From the NCBI RefSeq assembly GCF_030812415.1, contig NZ_JAUSST010000002.1:1054001-1118000 (forward strand): DNA of 64,000 nt, in the 5' to 3' direction. The translations under genes were made by a program, and so were the position numbers. The stretch comes from Paenibacillus harenae (GTDB lineage Bacteria; Bacillota; Bacilli; Paenibacillales; Paenibacillaceae). This document shows, piece after piece, positions 52,840 through 61,241 of the stretch. Position 1 is the stretch's first letter. The number at the start of each line of letters is the position of its first letter. The notes beneath the pieces were generated by a model. It was given only the letters and a program-made list of their open reading frames with translations. It made no database searches and was not told the origin of the DNA.

Positions 52840-53280
52840 ATGGATGCATTGGACAAAAAAATTTTAATGATCCTGCAGGATCAAGCAAGAATTTCAATGA
52901 CCGAATTAGGGAAATCTGTTGCGTTGTCGCAGCCAGCAGTTACCGAAAGAGTGAAGAGGATGGAGGAGAAAGGGATTATCGACCATTATCGAACGGTTGT
53001 TTCCCGAGAGAAGATCCATAAATCCATTATGGCCTATATCCTATTTCATACGAAGTCATGCGATCCATTTGTCACGCATTGCAAACAAACGCCGGACGTT
53101 TTGGAGCTTCATCGCATTAGCGGCCAATACAACTTCTTGGTCAAAATCGTTAGCGAAACCTTGCAAACACTCGAATCGTTGATAAACGCATTAGGCGTTT
53201 ATGGAGATTCAACTACGCTCATCGTTCTTTCGTCTCCTATCGAGTACATTTCCATTACGCCTGACGATCAGGAGGACTAG
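52840..53280 (+). CDS. Lrp/AsnC family transcriptional regulator
   Basis: A 146-residue regulator from the ATG at 52840 (GGAGTGG upstream). It starts L-D-K-K-I-L-M-I-L-Q-D-Q-A-R-I-S-M-T-E-L-G, the AsnC HTH, continues S-Q-P-A-V-T-E-R-V-K-R-M-E-E, and has the C-terminal RAM domain with H-R-I-S-G-Q-Y-N-F-L-V-K. The family senses amino acids or related ligands and works as octamer. The neighbouring OYE reductase gene is divergent and the usual target of such a pair. Confidence 0.9.
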   Translation: MDALDKKILMILQDQARISMTELGKSVALSQPAVTERVKRMEEKGIIDHYRTVVSREKIHKSIMAYILFHTKSCDPFVTHCKQTPDVLELHRISGQYNFLVKIVSETLQTLESLINALGVYGDSTTLIVLSSPIEYISITPDDQED

Positions 53281-53320
53281 TCATGTCCGCGTGAAGCTGC
53301 TTGAAATCGTTCATATAGAG

Positions 53321-53359
53321 CTACCCCATCGCTATAGCGGCGATTGGGGTAGTTTTTTT
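53321..53359 (+). terminator. Terminator of the Lrp gene
   Basis: CTACCCCA-TCGC and GCGAT-TGGGGTAG pair around TATAGCG and are followed by seven T. Confidence 0.85.
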
Positions 53360-53450
53360 CATGGTATCAAATAATAATTGTAAATTTGTATTAGTGTCAC
53401 ATTTACAATAGTGTGCATCATACAGTATAATAGTTTCAGGAGTTGATCAT

Positions 53451-53816
53451 ATGACCGATGTGAATGAAACGATTAACGGTTTATTGAACGAGTTGAGGCG
53501 CGGAACGATTGTCATCGGCGTACTCAGTCAATTGTCCATACCGCAGTATGGATACTCGCTTGTCACTGTATTGGAGGAGAAGGGGATAGCCGTCGATCCC
53601 GGCACGTTGTACCCGCTTCTGCGCAGGCTGGAGAAACAGGAGCTGCTTGAGAGCAAATGGGATACGAATGAAGCGCGTCCTCGCAAATACTATTTGCTTA
53701 GCCCGTTTGGACAGGAAGTGTACGCGGGATTGTGTCAGGAATGGCGCAAGCTCAGCATCAGCATGGAAAGGATCATGGATGAATCCGAAGGGGGAAAACG
53801 GGATGGAGATCATTGA
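53451..53816 (+). CDS. PadR family transcriptional regulator
   Basis: A 121-residue winged-helix protein with R-R-G-T-I-V-I-G-V-L-S, then Y-G-Y-S-L-V-T-V-L and D-P-G-T-L-Y-P-L-L-R-R-L-E-K-Q-E-L-L, the classical PadR signature, and R-K-Y-Y-L-L-S in the wing. Its stop overlaps the start of the next gene (53803). PadR proteins coupled to a membrane protein of the HAAS type are common, the membrane protein often acting in the same signal path. Confidence 0.9.
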   Translation: MTDVNETINGLLNELRRGTIVIGVLSQLSIPQYGYSLVTVLEEKGIAVDPGTLYPLLRRLEKQELLESKWDTNEARPRKYYLLSPFGQEVYAGLCQEWRKLSISMERIMDESEGGKRDGDH

Positions 53817-54819
53817 CAGGTACATTTATGCGGTAACGCAGCGCCTGCCCGAAGGGCAAAGGGCCGAAATTAAGCAAGAGCTGCAAGGATTGATCGAAGA
53901 TATGTTAGAGGAACGGGAGGCGGAAGGGCCGCCTGCCCAGAAGGATGTAGAGGGCGTCCTCCTTGAGCTTGGCGATCCCAATGCGCTGGCCGCTAAGTAT
54001 CGCGGATATGACCGTTACCTTATCGGCCCGCAAATGTTCGAGCCTTACTTGACGACGCTGAAGATCGTACTGATTTCGATTGCCATTGCCATGACCGGCA
54101 TGTTCGCGATTGAATCGATCTTCGAGCCTTCCGAAATAGCGGAACATTTTACGGACTATATCGTATCCCTAATTAATGCTTGCGTTCACGGCTTTGGTTG
54201 GGTCACGATCGTATTCCTATTGATTGAATATCGGGAACAGCAAAATACTATCGTCAAGAGCAGCAAGAGCAAGGGGTGGAAGCCCTCCGACTTACCGCAG
54301 ATTCCGGATACGAGGTTGCAGATCAAAATGAGCGATCCGATCTCGGGCATTATTTTCACGGTCATGTTCACGGTGCTTTGCTTGTACGCGATCGAACTTC
54401 TTGGTGTCTGGAGGTCCCATGACGGGAATCGTACGGTCATTCCCTTCCTGAATGCCGATGTGTTCCGAAGCTATCTGCCTATCGTTTGGGTTGCAGCCGC
54501 ATTGGGAATATTGAAAGAAAGTATCCGAATCATCGTGCGCAAAAGAACGGGTAAATTACTTGCGCTCCATATTGCAGTATCGATCGTGGCTACGGTTCTG
54601 ATAGGTATCATGCTGGCCGATCCGACCATCTGGAATCCCGTTTTCATCCAGCAGCTGGAGGCATCTGGGATCATGTCCCCGGGAAGCGAAGGTTATGAAA
54701 CGGTTGTATCGATTTGGAACGGAGTAACCGATTGGCTCATCCCGATTATAGCGATATTCGCTCTGATCGACATTATATCCGAAACGTACAAGTGGTATAG
54801 GGTGAAAACATCATCATAA
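53803..54819 (+). CDS. HAAS-type membrane protein partner of PadR
   Basis: A 338-residue protein from the ATG at 53803 (GAAGGGGG upstream). The first ~75 residues are the HAAS domain (M-E-I-I-D-R-Y-I-Y-A-V-T-Q-R-L-P, then R-E-A-E-G-P-P, V-L-L-E-L-G-D-P). Five to six hydrophobic helices follow. In Bacillales such proteins are encoded right after PadR regulators and are thought to sequester or modulate the regulator. Effector unknown. It overlaps padR by 14 nt, so the two are made together. Confidence 0.8.
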   Translation: MEIIDRYIYAVTQRLPEGQRAEIKQELQGLIEDMLEEREAEGPPAQKDVEGVLLELGDPNALAAKYRGYDRYLIGPQMFEPYLTTLKIVLISIAIAMTGMFAIESIFEPSEIAEHFTDYIVSLINACVHGFGWVTIVFLLIEYREQQNTIVKSSKSKGWKPSDLPQIPDTRLQIKMSDPISGIIFTVMFTVLCLYAIELLGVWRSHDGNRTVIPFLNADVFRSYLPIVWVAAALGILKESIRIIVRKRTGKLLALHIAVSIVATVLIGIMLADPTIWNPVFIQQLEASGIMSPGSEGYETVVSIWNGVTDWLIPIIAIFALIDIISETYKWYRVKTSS

Positions 54820-54872
54820 ATCGTTACTTGCGAATTCGGTTTGAACGGTGTTCTAAACAGAGGGGGAGTATC

Positions 54873-55952
54873 GTGGTAAGGCTGAATCATTTTATTAAAA
54901 TATGCATCGCGGTTTTCATGGTATTGGCGATCGTATATGTAGGCTCGCTTGTCGATTTCGTCTTTAGGCCGATTTTATCGCTCGTAACCATCATTACCGT
55001 GCCTTTGATGCTGTCGGTGTTCTTCTATTACTTGCTGCTTCCGCTGGTCAATTGGATGGAAAAGAAAAAAATCAATCGAGGAATAGCCATATTGCTTATT
55101 TATTTGGCAGTAGCCATACTATTGGCGGCCTTGTTTATTGGCGTCTGGCCTTCCTTGCGCACGCAATTGTTGAATCTGCTGCACAATGCGCCTGACTTGT
55201 TCAACGCTCTGAACGAACAACTGAAAGAGCTTGAGCAGAGCGGTTTCTTAGCGGATTTCGTCCCTGCGGACGTAAGTCCTCTGACAGAGCTGACCAATTA
55301 TTTAAACAAAGGGTTTACGTTTCTGACGAGTTACGTTACGGGGTTTGTTTCCGTTATATCGAATATAGCGGTCGTCTTATTTATTTTCCCCGTCATTCTG
55401 TTCTACATGCTGAAGGAGAGCGGAGGCTTCGGGAAAATGCTGGTCCGGATGGCCCCGCGGAGATTTCATGGCGATGCGACTGAAGTCGTGACGGACATCA
55501 ATCAATCGCTCAGTCATTTTATCGTGGGCAGAGTACTAATTAATCTGGCGCTTGGCGTTCTGATGTATATCGGCTTTCTGATTATTGGACTGCCGTACGC
55601 TCTACTGCTTACCGTAGTTGCGGTTATCATGAACTTCATCCCGTTTATCGGTGCTATCCTGTCAGCCGTTCCGATCGTGATTATCGGATTCATTGAATCG
55701 CCGTCGATTGCGATTTGGTCTCTTGTCGTCATATTCGCGGCGCAGCAAATTCAGGATAATCTCATCGCGCCTTACGTTTTCGGCAAACAGCTGGATATCC
55801 ATCCCGTTACAACGATCGTGCTTGTGCTGGTCGGAGGAGACTTGGCCGGGATCATAGGCATCTTATTGATTATTCCGATCTATATGATTATCAAAATCAT
55901 TGTGCGCAAGGTGTATGGATTGTTCTTCAAGCAGAAGTGGGAGGAGGCGTAA
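54873..55952 (+). CDS. AI-2E family transporter (permease PerM/YtvI group)
   Basis: A 359-residue membrane protein from GTG at 54873 behind AGAGGGGGAG. Seven to eight hydrophobic helices; V-F-F-Y-Y-L-L-L-P-L-V near the N-terminus, the extracellular amphipathic part 85-140, and the family's L-A-G-I-I-G-I-L-L-I-I-P-I near the end. These proteins export small molecules, peptides or take part in sodium/proton exchange; the AI-2 export role was shown only for a distant member. It follows the PadR pair on the same strand. Confidence 0.85.
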   Translation: MVRLNHFIKICIAVFMVLAIVYVGSLVDFVFRPILSLVTIITVPLMLSVFFYYLLLPLVNWMEKKKINRGIAILLIYLAVAILLAALFIGVWPSLRTQLLNLLHNAPDLFNALNEQLKELEQSGFLADFVPADVSPLTELTNYLNKGFTFLTSYVTGFVSVISNIAVVLFIFPVILFYMLKESGGFGKMLVRMAPRRFHGDATEVVTDINQSLSHFIVGRVLINLALGVLMYIGFLIIGLPYALLLTVVAVIMNFIPFIGAILSAVPIVIIGFIESPSIAIWSLVVIFAAQQIQDNLIAPYVFGKQLDIHPVTTIVLVLVGGDLAGIIGILLIIPIYMIIKIIVRKVYGLFFKQKWEEA

Positions 55953-55975
55953 CGCCAATCGAAATAGGATGCAAA

Positions 55976-56025
55976 ATAAGGGCTGTTCAGGAAATCGCGA
56001 GGATGATTTCTTGATCAGCCCTTAT
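55976..56025. terminator. Terminator between the AI-2E gene and the convergent ADH remnant
   Basis: ATAAGGGCTG-TCA-GAAATC pairs with GATTTC-TGA-CAGCCCTTAT around a short loop. It resembles hairpins at 36470 and 60084. Confidence 0.8.
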
Positions 56026-56035
56026 ATGTTGAGGG

Positions 56036-56919
56036 TTAGGTTAAATCCACAACGACTTTAATTGTTCCTTTCGCTTCAATCGCTTTGTCGAACGCTGCTT
56101 GAATATCGTCAAGCTTATAAACTTGCGTGATGAGTGTAGACAACTTGTTATGATGATTGTTCAGATGTTCAACGACCTTCGAAATATCTTCATCCGTATA
56201 GCCGCTTGAGCCTTTAATTTGCACTTCTTTGGACATCACTTGTGCAAGACTGACTGGCACATCCGCTTTATAAAATGTTTGGAAAGCCCTTCCTGAAGGC
56301 TTTCTGATGTTGTATTTACAGTAACGGCCCCTAGCTCGGTTGCTTTGCTTAAACGCCACTCGTCGATATCGACTACACATACGTTTGTAATGCCTTCCGC
56401 AATTAGGCTTGCTGCAGCCGTAAGTCCGATCGGTCCCGCGCCTAAGACGACAACTTTGTCGGAAGATACCGGATTAGCGCTAAAGGCACCGTGCCGGCCA
56501 ACGCTCATCGGTTCCATCAAAGCTGCTACTTCAGCGGGTATACGTTCATCCATTTCATATAAGTTAACATTTAGCGCCGCATCCTCGATCAGGACATATT
56601 GCGAAAAACCGGAGCATTCCAGAGACTTAGGGCGCCCGACTTTCTTTGCCGCGATGGGATTGATCCCGACGCGCATGCCGATTTTAAGCTCTGAAGATAC
56701 GCCAGCACCTACCTCGACAATTTCGCCAACCATTTCATGCCCGAACTCTGAGCCTAGGCTAATACCCATATTGCCAGCTCCGACTTTCACGATATTAATA
56801 TCGGTGCCGCAGATACCGCCGCGCAAGTTGCGTACCAACACGTCCGTTGCGCCTACGGCAGGAATCGGTCGTTCTTCGACGCGAATATCGTTTTTGCCAT
56901 AATAGATTGCTGCCTTCAT
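56036..56919 (-). pseudogene. Zinc-containing alcohol dehydrogenase (MDR) with internal deletion and frame change
   Basis: The 5' part (56919 to ~56275) reads as a normal medium-chain dehydrogenase: K-A-A-I-Y-Y-G-K-N-D-I-R, the zinc-binding G-G-I-C-G-T-D and G-H-E-M-V-G-E, then G-A-G-P-I-G-L. It then shifts frame near L-S-K-H-F, and the 3' part (from about 56283) reads K-A-D-V-P-V-S-L-A-Q-V-M-S-K-E to the family's normal end. About 50-70 residues of the second Rossmann half are missing. The catalytic zinc site remains but the coenzyme fold is broken. It is a clear pseudogene of a butanediol- or sorbitol-dehydrogenase-like enzyme. Confidence 0.88.
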
Positions 56920-57106
56920 CCTATGAGCCCACTCCTTTTCTTAACTGCCTATCCCGAACTGGTATTATCCTAATCCTTTTCGAATAGATGAGCAAACAAC
57001 AATCGGAGCAATTCCGTAGACTAAACAACATGATCCGATAAGATGTCAATTTGGAGACTACATGTTAGACGACTAAGCGATTATTTGTTCGGCTACAAAT
57101 GTCCGA

Positions 57107-57688
57107 TTACAAATTGAATTTGATGATCTGGGCAGCTAAATAATGAGGCGAATAAGGCATATCATTCCCTAGCCAAAGTGTAACGGTACCCACGAGTGCA
57201 GACGCGCCATACCAGGCTGTAATTTCCTTCGGCACATTGGAAACCGTAGATTTATCCGTTAAATAAGTATGATGATGACTATCGATATTTTGCAAAATAA
57301 GCTTGACCATCAATTCAATGAACTTCGGCGTAAATACAGGTATTTTCTTGGAGACTAATAACACTTTATATACTTTTGCATGGCTAGCGATATATTCCAG
57401 CAATCGAATCAGCGTAGTTAACACATAATCGGATCGATTAGACTTTGATTCGTCCTCTAATAAGATGGCTTCGATTTCGTTAATCATATCGTTAACCATG
57501 GATTCAAGCATATCATCCAAATCTTTATAGTGAAGATAAAAGGTAACCCGATTAATTCCCGCTTTATTCGTAATCAAATTCACCGAAATTTTCCTGAATT
57601 CTACCTCTCGAATCAATTCGATGAAGGCATCATGTAGCAATTGTCTGGTTCGAATTATTCTTGGGTCAATGGAATGAGCACTATGCAA
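57107..57688 (-). CDS. TetR/AcrR family regulator, copy 1
   Basis: A 193-residue TetR-type protein that starts at TTG 57688 with GAGGTG seven bases upstream on the minus strand. The HTH is R-K-I-S-V-N-L-I-T-N-K-A-G-I-N-R-V-T-F-Y-L-H-Y-K-D. The C-terminal ligand domain resembles the DhaS/TetR_C_33-type regulators. It is divergent from the SDR gene and separated by a promoter/operator region with a TGAACA palindrome, so it should control the SDR and, from its position, the alcohol dehydrogenase remnant. Confidence 0.85.
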   Translation of the reverse strand: MHSAHSIDPRIIRTRQLLHDAFIELIREVEFRKISVNLITNKAGINRVTFYLHYKDLDDMLESMVNDMINEIEAILLEDESKSNRSDYVLTTLIRLLEYIASHAKVYKVLLVSKKIPVFTPKFIELMVKLILQNIDSHHHTYLTDKSTVSNVPKEITAWYGASALVGTVTLWLGNDMPYSPHYLAAQIIKFNL

Positions 57689-57762
57689 AAGTTTTCACCT
57701 CTATCATTTAATTTACATATGTTTATTATACTACAGTTGTATGATTTGAGGAGTCTCAAACA

Positions 57763-57811
57763 TTGACAAAGCTTCGCGATCAGCTCTATAATTTAAATGA
57801 ACAACTGTTCA
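57763..57811 (+). promoter_or_regulatory. SDR promoter with TetR-type operator
   Basis: TTGACA (57763-57768) and TATAAT (57787-57792), spacer 18. A perfect palindrome TGAACA-AC-TGTTCA lies at 57798-57811 directly on the start of transcription. ACAGTTGT at 57733-57740 is an inverted copy of its inner part ACAACTGT. Confidence 0.7.
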
Positions 57812-57833
57812 ATAAGATTTGGAGGGATTTATT

Positions 57834-58595
57834 ATGCATCTAGAAGGCAAAGTAGCTGTCGTTACCGGCGCCGCATCGGGTATGGGCAAAGCGATTGCAG
57901 AGTTATATGCGAAAGAAGGAGCAAGTGTTGTTGTCTCGGACTTGAATATCGAAGGCGCGGAAGCGGTTGCAGCCGGTATCCAAACAAACGGAGGCAAAGC
58001 CATCGCGGTTAAAACGAATGTTGCCGTGTTGGAAGATATTAACGCAATGATCGATACGGCTGTTAACGAATTCGGAACGCTTGATATTTTGGTTAACAAT
58101 GCCGGTATTATGGATAACATGGCGCCTGTTGGAGACGTAAACGACGAGAAATGGGATCTTATATTCAATATCAATACTAAAGGTGTCATGCGCGCGATCC
58201 GCAAAGCGATTCCGATCTTCCTGGAGAAAGGGAAAGGCGTCATTGTGAACACGGCTTCGACGGGCGGTTTCAGCGGCGCGCATGCCGGCGCAGCTTATAC
58301 GGCTTCGAAGCATGCCGTGGTTGGCATCACGAAGAACACAGGTTTCATGTATGCGCAGAAGGGCATTCGCTGCAATGCGATCGCACCTGGCGCAACGATG
58401 ACGAACATCGCTTCTTCGATGAATAACGTGAACGAGTTCGGCGCTTCGCGTACGAAGGTGACCCAAAGCGTTATTCCGCGCGTCGGACAAGCGGAGGAGA
58501 TCGCCCAAGTCGCTTTGTTCTTGGCATCCGATGAATCGAGCTTCGTGAACGGCGCGGTTATTGCAGCGGACGCCGGCTGGACGGCAGGCTTCTGA
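57834..58595 (+). CDS. Short-chain dehydrogenase/reductase
   Basis: A 253-residue SDR enzyme from the ATG at 57834 (TTTGGAGGGATTTATT upstream). The nucleotide loop is V-T-G-A-A-S-G-M-G-K-A-I, the N-N-A-G-I motif and the catalytic S-x12-Y-x3-K: the Tyr lies in A-Y-T-A-S-K-H-A-V. The ending V-N-G-A-V-I-A-A-D-A-G-W-T is common in SDRs of the 3-oxoacyl-reductase/dehydrogenase type. The substrate is unknown. The gene is under the TetR gene that points away from it. Confidence 0.92.
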   Translation: MHLEGKVAVVTGAASGMGKAIAELYAKEGASVVVSDLNIEGAEAVAAGIQTNGGKAIAVKTNVAVLEDINAMIDTAVNEFGTLDILVNNAGIMDNMAPVGDVNDEKWDLIFNINTKGVMRAIRKAIPIFLEKGKGVIVNTASTGGFSGAHAGAAYTASKHAVVGITKNTGFMYAQKGIRCNAIAPGATMTNIASSMNNVNEFGASRTKVTQSVIPRVGQAEEIAQVALFLASDESSFVNGAVIAADAGWTAGF

Positions 58596-58625
58596 TACGG
58601 CGATCGGCAAGTACGTTTATAAGAG

Positions 58626-58663
58626 AAGGCTACAGGCAGCCACCGCTGCTTGCAGCCTTTTTT
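58626..58663 (+). terminator. Terminator of the SDR gene
   Basis: AAGGCT-GCAGC and GCTGC-AGCCTT pair around CACC, followed by TTTT. Confidence 0.85.
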
Positions 58664-58765
58664 CCTTTTCAGATTCCTTTTTTGACCTTATAATTATTGA
58701 ACAGACAAGGGTGAAGTCGTTCATTAAATAAATAATCTTTTGTTATACGAGAAGGGATAGACGAT

Positions 58766-59344
58766 ATGAATGAAAACGATTTAAGAGTCATCAAGACGAA
58801 AAAAGCGCTGCATCAAGCGCTGCTGGTTTTATTGAAAACAAAAACGCTCGAATCCATCTCCGTATCGACGCTTTGCCGGGAAGCTGAAGTAAATAGAGGC
58901 ACCTTTTACTTGCATTATAATGACGTAGGGGCTTTGTTCGACGAGCATCTCCATTATTTGCTCAAGGATTTGGAGGAATCGTATTACGAGCCATACCGTC
59001 ATGCTCCGGATTTAATACCGAGCCAGTTGGATCCTTCGACGATTCGTATCTTTCATCATGTGAAGAAATATCAGCCTTTCTACGAGATCGTTTTTGATAA
59101 AAAGTCGTCGTTGTCCTATTATTATTCGTTGCTGGACAAAGTAACAAGCCTCATACAGGCTAGCACCTCGATCTTTGATCTGGGCAACAGAGATATCCCT
59201 TTGCTGGTTGCTTATCAGGCCAATGCGATTATGGGTTTGCTTATCCAGTGGAGCATGGACGGCTTCGCGCGCAGCCCGGAATATATGAACGAACAGCTGT
59301 CCTATTTCTTAAGATTGCAACAGGATGACGAATTGAACCGTTAA
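58766..59344 (+). CDS. TetR/AcrR family regulator, copy 2
   Basis: A 192-residue TetR-type protein with HTH I-S-V-S-T-L-C-R-E-A-E-V-N-R-G-T-F-Y-L-H-Y-N-D near residue 32. The C-terminal half resembles TetR_C_33 domains, as in copy 1 about 1 kb away. AAGGGATAGACGAT lies before the ATG. A TGAAC-N17-GTTCA dyad overlaps its own upstream region (58695-58721), similar in half-site to the operator of the SDR gene, so cross- or autoregulation is possible. Confidence 0.88.
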   Translation: MNENDLRVIKTKKALHQALLVLLKTKTLESISVSTLCREAEVNRGTFYLHYNDVGALFDEHLHYLLKDLEESYYEPYRHAPDLIPSQLDPSTIRIFHHVKKYQPFYEIVFDKKSSLSYYYSLLDKVTSLIQASTSIFDLGNRDIPLLVAYQANAIMGLLIQWSMDGFARSPEYMNEQLSYFLRLQQDDELNR

Positions 59345-59351
59345 TCGAAAG

Positions 59352-59384
59352 CTCTCCGTTCTCGGACTGGAGAGTTTTTTTTAT
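59352..59384 (+). terminator. Terminator after the second TetR gene
   Basis: CTCTCC and GGAGAG pair around 11 bases and are followed by eight T. Confidence 0.7.
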
Positions 59385-59432
59385 TTGCAACGAGAATGCT
59401 GAAAGAGTAAAAATAACCACGAATGTTTCTAT

Positions 59433-59942
59433 CTAATCTGCTTGCAGGCTGCGGAGATGCTCGGCAAGGCGAGACCATGTTTGATCCATTCCTTGAATGA
59501 GGCCTAAATCCACCGTTCGCTTAAGCGCGCCGGATGATAGAAATTGTACTCGGTTAACTAGCTTAGTTTCACCCTTATGCTCTTCAAACGAGACGGTTAC
59601 AAGCGAGCCTTTATCAGTTGCAACGCCGCCGTCCTCGTCGGATACGAAATCCTCATAGACGAGCTTGTCCGGCACGGAGATTTCGCGGTAGACGGCTTTG
59701 CCCCAAGATTTCGCTTCGTTATCGTTATATTCCAGGCAATAATGCCATGCTCCGCCCGGTTGAAGGTCAACGTTGCATACCGAGAGATGCCAGCCCCTGG
59801 GTCCCCACCATTGCGCAAGAGATCTGGGATCGGTGTAAGCTTGAAACACAAGCTCGCGAGGTGCGTTGAAATTTCGTTCCAGTGTTAGGATGTTGCCTTT
59901 TGCTTTGGATTTCAGCTTTGTTGCTTCTTTTTTCTTTAACAT
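59433..59942 (-). CDS. SRPBCC / AHSA1-like domain protein
   Basis: A 169-residue single START/AHSA1-type domain. ATG 59942 is chosen because of GGAGAAAACG just before it; a longer frame exists upstream. After a Lys-rich N-terminus the sequence has R-N-F-N-A-P-R-E-L-V-F-Q-A-Y-T-D-P, W-W-G-P-R-G-W and the final G-M-D-Q-T-W-S-R-L-A-E-H-L, all typical of this family. Proteins of this type bind lipids or other hydrophobic ligands; often associated with ArsR regulators. No such partner is next to it. Confidence 0.88.
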   Translation of the reverse strand: MLKKKEATKLKSKAKGNILTLERNFNAPRELVFQAYTDPRSLAQWWGPRGWHLSVCNVDLQPGGAWHYCLEYNDNEAKSWGKAVYREISVPDKLVYEDFVSDEDGGVATDKGSLVTVSFEEHKGETKLVNRVQFLSSGALKRTVDLGLIQGMDQTWSRLAEHLRSLQAD

Positions 59943-60083
59943 CGTTTTCTCCTTTATTATGCCTATCGAGCATTTTGCGTATGAATAACTACTTCTATTG
60001 TAATGAGATCGCTTTGTGACTTCAACGTGCGTGTTCTCGTCACCAATTTGAATCCCACAAAATGTTTTCGCAACGAAAAGAAC

Positions 60084-60124
60084 CAAGGGCTGTTCATTGT
60101 TTTAACAAATGAACAGCCCTTGGT
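60084..60124. terminator. Perfect terminator hairpin between convergent or adjacent genes
   Basis: CCAAGGGCTGTTCATT and its exact complement AATGAACAGCCCTTGG form a 16-bp stem with a 9-base loop. It follows the collar genes on the minus strand. Confidence 0.88.
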
Positions 60125-60146
60125 TTCTGTTTATATAATAGGTTTG

Positions 60147-60689
60147 TTACGAGCGTGAAGGATATACACCCGAAAGACAGATGATAAACGTTTGGGCAAT
60201 GAACGGCTGCAAATTATTATGCGGCTGTGAGCCTCCGGTCACGTTAATGGCCATCGGAGACATCTGAACATCAGGAGTCGGATTGTAAATGGCAGCCTGC
60301 GTTTGGTTCGGCGGTCTACCTTGCTTCTGCGATTGGGCCCATGTATTGCCTGTCGCATCTAGTGAATTTCCATCAGCATTAACCGCCTGCGGGATGTGCG
60401 TATGGGCGGGCATTTCACTGTTGATCAGCGTGACGTTCGGGGTTCCAACTTGTTCGCCAACAACGCGTGGTGTCAGACCTTGTCCGCTGCCTTGGCCCAT
60501 CGCTGCGCCGCCCATCAGATTCGGAAGGGCGAATGTGGTTCTGCCATCGCCGCCATACTGAACGCCAAGGATGGAAAAAAGCGGCGTGTTTTGTGATATA
60601 GGCAACAGTTGTCCATTGCACAGCGCCCAGCCATAGGGAGCGAAGTTGCCTGCAAATATTCGAATTTCACCTGTATATGCGTCAGCCAT
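60147..60689 (-). CDS. Phage tail collar domain protein, copy 1 (MdpB-like)
   Basis: A 180-residue tail-collar (microcystin-dependent protein B-like) protein. It starts Y-T-G-E-I-R-I-F-A-G-N-F-A-P-Y-G-W-A-L-C-N-G-Q-L-L-P, then G-V-Q-Y-G-G-D-G-R-T-T-F-A-L-P-N-L and ends Q-P-F-I-A-Q-T-F-I-I-C-L-S-G. Such proteins occur in phages, but clusters of three are also found in bacterial chromosomes without other phage genes. The role is unknown; surface or contractile-system accessory has been suggested for relatives. GGAGG precedes the ATG. Confidence 0.9.
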   Translation of the reverse strand: MADAYTGEIRIFAGNFAPYGWALCNGQLLPISQNTPLFSILGVQYGGDGRTTFALPNLMGGAAMGQGSGQGLTPRVVGEQVGTPNVTLINSEMPAHTHIPQAVNADGNSLDATGNTWAQSQKQGRPPNQTQAAIYNPTPDVQMSPMAINVTGGSQPHNNLQPFIAQTFIICLSGVYPSRS

Positions 60690-60704
60690 AGGTTGTAACC
60701 TCCT

Positions 60705-61205
60705 CTAATTTCGGCTTGGGAATATTCCCTGAAGCGCGATGCAGTAATTAAGTGCCAAAAACGGTTGCATGTTGGAGTGGGGCTGGCTGCCGCCTGCGGC
60801 TGCAATTGCCTGTACATTCATAGGGACGAGCGAGGCAGCAGGAGAGAATCCATTCAATTGGTCCCCCCAAACTGCACCGGTTGGCGATGTCACGGTTAAG
60901 TTGGATGAGGACGAAGCCGATGCTTGATGCGTATGCTGCGGTATTTCGTTTATTGTTAACGTATGATTTTCCTCACCTGAAGTCGTGCCTAGCGGAATGG
61001 CGCTGCTTGTATGAATCGGGACGCGGCCGCGATAGTCGGGGAGCGCAAAGGTGGTCATACCGTCTCCGCCGTAAGCATTACCTAGCAGTGAGAAGAGAGC
61101 TTGATTTGTATTAATCGGCAAAATTTGCCCTTGGCAAAACGTCCAGCCACGCGGTGCGTATCCAATCGGAAATAAACGGACTTCACCCAAAAACGGTTCT
61201 GACAT
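60705..61205 (-). CDS. Phage tail collar domain protein, copy 2
   Basis: A 166-residue paralog: F-L-G-E-V-R-L-F-P-I-G-Y-A-P-R-G-W-T-F-C-Q-G-Q-I-L, then A-Y-G-G-D-G-M-T-T-F-A-L-P-D-Y-R-G-R, ending A-L-N-Y-C-I-A-L-Q-G-I-F-P. It lies 15 nt upstream of copy 1 in the transcript. All three copies share the G-G-D-G-x-T-T-F-A core, which supports tandem duplication. Confidence 0.92.
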   Translation of the reverse strand: MSEPFLGEVRLFPIGYAPRGWTFCQGQILPINTNQALFSLLGNAYGGDGMTTFALPDYRGRVPIHTSSAIPLGTTSGEENHTLTINEIPQHTHQASASSSSNLTVTSPTGAVWGDQLNGFSPAASLVPMNVQAIAAAGGSQPHSNMQPFLALNYCIALQGIFPSRN

Positions 61206-61241
61206 GCGGATTCCTCCTTAATATGTAATTAGCGATAGGTT

